Origin: Microvirga sp. KLBC 81
Lineage (GTDB): Bacteria > Pseudomonadota > Alphaproteobacteria > Rhizobiales > Beijerinckiaceae
Assembly (NCBI RefSeq): GCF_003075415.1
Contig: NZ_QDAH01000012.1
Coordinates: forward strand, 54,163-118,162
DNA length: 64,000 nt
Direction of reading: 5' to 3'
In this document: positions 60,417 to 64,000 of the stretch, piece by piece
Numbering within the stretch: position 1 is the first letter of the stretch
Layout: each line of letters begins with the position of its first letter
Notes under the pieces: model-generated
The model's input: the letters and a program-made list of their open reading frames with translations, nothing else
What the model was told of the DNA's origin: nothing
Databases searched by the model: none
Made by a program: the position numbers and the translations under genes

Positions 60417-60439
60417 ATGCCCGCACTTGATTCGGGCAT
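60417..60439. repeat. ATGCCCG dyad
   Basis: ATGCCCG (60417-60423) and CGGGCAT (60433-60439) form a 7-bp stem just after the lipoprotein gene. The flanking cacgcc recalls the unit at 301-323. Confidence 0.4.
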
Positions 60440-60539
60440 CCACGCCTTGTCGGCGAGATCCATGCGTTCCTGATCGACACGAGTATCTCCGCCGGTTCGG
60501 CCCGTATCTTCTAAGGCTCTGTCGCTCTTGCAGGGGATT

Positions 60540-61763
60540 TCAGACTCGGTCCTTCGCCCGCAGCCTCCCGCGAATGGGCAGGAGGCCGATGAGCGTCAGC
60601 ACCGTGAAGGCAGCTCCGGCCACGAACGTGCCCTGCGGACCCACCTTGTCCCACAGCGCGCCTGCGATCACGCTCGCGGCCAGAAGCGCAAGGCCGGTCA
60701 CGAGGTTGAACATGCCGAAGGCTGTGCCACGCAGTTCGGGCGGAGCGCTGTCGGCGACGAGGGTTGAGAGGAGCCCCTGCGTGAAGCCCATGTGAGCGCC
60801 CCAGAGCACCACGCCGAGCGCAATTCCGGTAAGGCCGGGCGCGAAGGCGAGAACCACATCGGCAGCGAAGAGAAGGCCTAAGCCGATGGTGAGGATCGTG
60901 ATCCGATCCGTGCGATCGGAGAGCGCACCCGCCGGATAGGCCGAGAGGGCATAGACCACGTTCATGATCACAAGCACGATGGGCACCAGCGCCACCGGTA
61001 CGCCGGAGGATTGCGCGCGCAGGATGAGGAACGCCTCGCTGAAGCGCGCGAGCGTGAACACGGCGGCGACCGCCACCACCCACCAATAGGTTGCGCCCAA
61101 CCGCACGAGTTCTGACGGGTGCAGCGGCATGCGCACTTTCCGCAATCCTTCCGGACGCTCCGGCTCCTGAACGGCAAACACGATCAGGGCGAAGGAGAGA
61201 AAAGCCGGGATCACGGCGACCCAGAAGACGGTCGTGAAATGATTGGCCGTCAGCCACATGAGCCCGATGGCGAGGAACGGGCCAATGAAAGCTCCCACCG
61301 TATCGAGGGATTGGCGCAGGCCGAAGCTCGCGCCGCGCAAGTGCTCCGGGCTGATATCCGCAATCAGCGCATCGCGAGGCGCTCCGCGAATACCCTTGCC
61401 GATGCGGTCTACGAACCGCGCGGTCACGAGCCAAGCAACGGAAGGAGCCAGGGGAAAGATGGGTTTCGTGAAGGCGGCGAGGCCATAGCCGAAGGCCGCG
61501 AGAAACTTGCGCTTGCCGAGCCAGTCGCTGAGCGCGCCGGAAAACACTTTCGTGATCGAGGCGGTAGCTTCCGCAATGCCCTCGATGATGCCGACGGTGA
61601 GCGTCGATGTGCCGAGCGCCGTGACAAGGTAAACCGGCAGCAGGGCATGGATCATCTCGGAGGAGACATCCATCAGCAGCGAGACGAAACCGAGCGCCCA
61701 GATGCCGGCGGGGATCTCCTTCCAGGATGCTCGCGCTATCGCCTCGTCTTGCTTTTTCAACAT
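60540..61763 (-). CDS. MFS transporter
   Basis: A 407-residue membrane protein with about twelve transmembrane segments. The segment GFVSLLMDVSSEMIHALLPV and GIIEGIAEATASITKVFSGALSDWLGKRK, with the A-type loop DRIGKGIRGAPRDALIAD, mark the branch of poorly characterised MFS exporters. The ATG at 61763 is chosen; a longer frame would run through an inverted repeat. The substrate is unknown. Confidence 0.88.
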   Translation of the reverse strand: MLKKQDEAIARASWKEIPAGIWALGFVSLLMDVSSEMIHALLPVYLVTALGTSTLTVGIIEGIAEATASITKVFSGALSDWLGKRKFLAAFGYGLAAFTKPIFPLAPSVAWLVTARFVDRIGKGIRGAPRDALIADISPEHLRGASFGLRQSLDTVGAFIGPFLAIGLMWLTANHFTTVFWVAVIPAFLSFALIVFAVQEPERPEGLRKVRMPLHPSELVRLGATYWWVVAVAAVFTLARFSEAFLILRAQSSGVPVALVPIVLVIMNVVYALSAYPAGALSDRTDRITILTIGLGLLFAADVVLAFAPGLTGIALGVVLWGAHMGFTQGLLSTLVADSAPPELRGTAFGMFNLVTGLALLAASVIAGALWDKVGPQGTFVAGAAFTVLTLIGLLPIRGRLRAKDRV

Positions 61764-61787
61764 CGTTGCAAAGGTCTCCGCTGATTT

Positions 61788-61894
61788 CCCTCCCCCTTGT
61801 GGGGAGGGCCAGGGTGGGGGGTGTGAGCGATAGCCCGTGAAGGTCCGGCGCTTACACCCCCGCCTCCATCTCCTCCCCACAAGGGGGAGGAGGG
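61788..61894. repeat. large inverted repeat upstream of the MFS gene
   Basis: The left arm ccctcccccttgtggggagg (61788-61807) is complementary to the right arm ctccccacaagggggaggag region (61873-61894). Between them are ggtggggggtg and cacccccgcc, also complementary. It lies between the MFS start and the end of the ABC-F gene; it may affect MFS expression. Confidence 0.8.
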
Positions 61895-61916
61895 CTTCCA
61901 GCGCGAGGCATATTAG

Positions 61917-63794
61917 TTATGCACCTGCCATTTCGATCTCGCTGCTCACGGTCAGCCATTCCTCCTCAAGGGAGGCGAGCGTGTCCGCTGCCTCGGCGCG
62001 CATCTTCGAAAGCTCGGTTGCCTTCGCAGGATCCTTCAGGAAGGCGGAGCCGTCGGCGAGCGCCGCGTCCACTTTCCCGATGGCCTCATTGAGCTTTGCC
62101 ATCCTGGCTTCGACCGCTTCCAGCTTCTTGCGCAAGGGAGCAAGCGCTGCGCGCTTTTCTGCGGCGGCGCGGCGTTCATCGACCTTGGATGCGGTCGGCG
62201 CCTGCGGCTTGTCGTTCTGCTTTTGCGGATCGAACTCGCCCGACAGCACAAGCTGGCGGTAATCGTCCATGTCGCCATCAAAGGGCTTCACCGTGCCGTT
62301 GCCGACGATCCAGAGACGCTCGGCGCAGGCCTCGATCAGGAAGCGGTCGTGGCTCACCAGGATGACCGCGCCGGTATAGTCGTTGATGGCTTCCATCAGC
62401 GCTGTACGGCTGTCGATGTCGAGATGGTTCGTCGGCTCGTCGAGGATGAGCAGGTGAGGGCCGTTGAAGGCCGCCAATCCCATGAGCAGGCGCGCCTTCT
62501 CGCCACCGGAGAGCGTGGAAACGGGCGTATCCGCCTTAGCGCCCGGAAAGCCGATCTGCGCCGTGCGTGCGCGGATCTTGGCGACGGGCATGTCGGGCAT
62601 GCGCTCGGCCACGTGATCGTAGGCGGTCGCCTTCGGGTTCAGCTCGTCGAGCTGGTGCTGCGCGAAATAGGCGACATCCATGCGGCTTGGCGTACGCATC
62701 TCGCCCTTCACGGGCTCGAGCCTGCCGCCGAGGAGCTTACAGAAAGTGGATTTGCCGTTGCCGTTGGAGCCGAGCAGCGCGATGCGGTCGTCCGGTGAGA
62801 CCGTGAGATTGAGGCGGTCGAGCACGATGCGCTCGCCATAGCCGACGGCTCCGCGTTCCACCGTGATGAGCGGCGGCGCGGCAGGGCGCTCGGGGCCCGG
62901 CAGGTTGAAGGGCAGCACGTCGTCTTCGACGATGGTGGCGACGGGTTCGAGCTTGGCGAGCCGCTTCACACGCGATTGAGCCTGACGTGCCTTGGAGGCC
63001 TTGGCCTTGAAGCGGTCCACGAAGGCCTGGAGGTGCTTGCGCTCGGCCTCCTGCTTTGCCGCCATCTTCGCCGTCAGTTCGCGCTTTTCCGCGTATTGCC
63101 TGGCAAACGACGTGTAACCGCCGCGATAGATCGTGAGCTTGCCCCGGTCGAGATGCAGGATGTGGTTGACGCAGGTATCGAGCAGCTCGCGGTCGTGGCT
63201 GATGACGAGAACCGTGTGCGGATAGCGCCCCAGGTAATCGTAGAGCCAGAGAGTGCCTTCAAGGTCGAGATAGTTCGTCGGCTCGTCGAGAAGCAGCAGG
63301 TCGGGTTCGGTGAACAGCACGGCGGCAAGCGCCACGCGCATGCGCCAGCCACCCGAGAAATCCGAGCAGGGGCGTTCTTGAGCTTCCGCATCGAAGCCGA
63401 GGCCGTGGAGGATCGCGGCTGCGCGCGAGGGGGCAGAATGCGCACCGATGTCAGTGAGCCGCGTTTCGATCTCGGCACGGCGGATGCCGTCCGCGGTCTC
63501 GGCCTCAGCGAGAAGGGCAGTGCGCTCCTTGTCGGCGGCGAGCACCACGTCGATGAGGCGCTCAGGGCCACCCGGAGCTTCCTGGGCCACGGCGCCGATG
63601 CGCATGCCGCGGGGCAGGGTGATGCTGCCGCTCTCGGTGGCGAGCTCGCCCTGGATGATCTTGAACAGGGTGGTCTTGCCCGCGCCGTTCCGCCCGACGA
63701 GCCCCACCTTGCTGCCCGTGGGCAGGTTGAAGGAGGCATGGTCGAGGATCAGCCGGTCGCCGATGCGATAGGTGAGATCATTGACGTGGAGCAT
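61917..63794 (-). CDS. ABC-F ATPase, YheS type
   Basis: A 625-residue soluble protein with two ABC domains. Walker A GRNGAGKT and GSNGNGKS, signatures FSGGWRMRV and LSGGEKARL, and Walker B LLLDEPTNYLD and LILDEPTNHLD are present. FSGGWRMRVALAAVLF and the linker AKASKARQAQSRVKRL place it in the YheS/ABCF3 branch, unlike the Uup protein at 17186. It probably acts on translating ribosomes. The ATG at 63794 is chosen since MLHVNDLTYRIGDR is the family start; the upstream frame adds 32 unrelated residues. Confidence 0.93.
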   Translation of the reverse strand: MLHVNDLTYRIGDRLILDHASFNLPTGSKVGLVGRNGAGKTTLFKIIQGELATESGSITLPRGMRIGAVAQEAPGGPERLIDVVLAADKERTALLAEAETADGIRRAEIETRLTDIGAHSAPSRAAAILHGLGFDAEAQERPCSDFSGGWRMRVALAAVLFTEPDLLLLDEPTNYLDLEGTLWLYDYLGRYPHTVLVISHDRELLDTCVNHILHLDRGKLTIYRGGYTSFARQYAEKRELTAKMAAKQEAERKHLQAFVDRFKAKASKARQAQSRVKRLAKLEPVATIVEDDVLPFNLPGPERPAAPPLITVERGAVGYGERIVLDRLNLTVSPDDRIALLGSNGNGKSTFCKLLGGRLEPVKGEMRTPSRMDVAYFAQHQLDELNPKATAYDHVAERMPDMPVAKIRARTAQIGFPGAKADTPVSTLSGGEKARLLMGLAAFNGPHLLILDEPTNHLDIDSRTALMEAINDYTGAVILVSHDRFLIEACAERLWIVGNGTVKPFDGDMDDYRQLVLSGEFDPQKQNDKPQAPTASKVDERRAAAEKRAALAPLRKKLEAVEARMAKLNEAIGKVDAALADGSAFLKDPAKATELSKMRAEAADTLASLEEEWLTVSSEIEMAGA

Positions 63795-63880
63795 GCCGCC
63801 TTTTGGCCTGCGAAAAGGGCGCTGGCAAGGTGTTGACGTTGCGGAAGTTTGCTTGGGCTTTTCCCTAACGTGATTTAGGT

Positions 63881-64000
63881 ATGGATTCACGACGTAACGA
63901 AAAGTCGATGGGGCCTAAGATGTCAGCCGATCATGGATCCTTTGCCGCGCCTGCCCTGGATGTCGGGCCGCTGCTGGAGCGCTTCAAGGCCCACCAGGCG
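63881..64000 (+). CDS. start of an unidentified gene (cut by the window edge)
   Basis: An open frame runs to the end of the window from any of three in-frame ATGs (63881, 63908, 63920). The 40 residues visible end with ALDVGPLLERFKAHQA. It is divergent from the ABC-F gene, 86 bases away, which supports a true gene. Too little is visible to name it. Confidence 0.5.
   Translation, partial: MDSRRNEKSMGPKMSADHGSFAAPALDVGPLLERFKAHQA

Overview
The window is about 64 kb of GC-rich chromosomal DNA, probably from an alphaproteobacterium of the order Hyphomicrobiales (Rhizobiales). Reasons are the single Rsh stringent factor next to rpoZ, the order fabD-fabG-acpP-fabF-mltG-yicC-gmk, a Rhizobiales-type porin with an ADLP-type mature start, and many short dispersed inverted repeats between genes. 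A Methylobacteriaceae or Microvirga-like genus fits, but that is inference. I see no rRNA, tRNA, CRISPR array, insertion sequence or prophage.

Layout. 1-4 kb: the tail of an SRPBCC/AHSA1-like protein, a PhnA-like protein, the CIRCE-controlled groES-groEL operon and a secreted unknown. 4.2-17 kb: an orphan TRAP solute-binding protein, a luciferase-like monooxygenase, and a dipeptide-type ABC transporter in two blocks on the minus strand. One block is binding protein, small unknown, two permeases; the other is a fused double ATPase, an aldehyde dehydrogenase and an SDR. A DUF2218 gene lies between the blocks, and an HWE histidine kinase follows. 17-21.6 kb: an Uup-type ABC-F protein, a secreted DUF6454-like protein, an Old Yellow Enzyme and a dodecin.

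21.7-27.7 kb: a tyrosine/homogentisate catabolic island. It holds hppD, hmgA, maiA, a fumarylacetoacetate-hydrolase-family gene, a MarR regulator, and a second TRAP binding protein paralogous to the first. Two mirror-image operator-like sites lie between hmgA and marR, and a weaker relative lies between the hydrolase and TRAP genes. 28-41 kb: a major porin, an alpha/beta hydrolase, a soluble lytic transglycosylase, dapA-smpB, an ACT-domain protein, a small gene whose start is disrupted by a 16-bp tandem duplication, a NYN-domain protein, pyrE, and rpoZ-rsh with a class I glutamine amidotransferase.

41-58.4 kb: housekeeping blocks for fatty acid synthesis (fabD, fabG, acpP, fabF), envelope assembly (mltG, ddl, lptD, lptG, lptF), yicC-gmk, rsmA-pdxA, pepA and holC. 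58.4-64 kb: a secreted S10 peptidase with a small lipoprotein, an MFS transporter, a second ABC-F protein of YheS type, and the start of an unidentified gene.

Most of the window is core genome. The parts worth a second look are the catabolic island with its built-in solute-binding protein and operators, the duplicated-start gene near 35.5 kb, the apparently decayed small gene between rpoZ and fabD, the unknown inserted in the ABC operon, and the modular repeats at 27.8, 46.3 and 48.1 kb. I did not find a clearly new multigene system.
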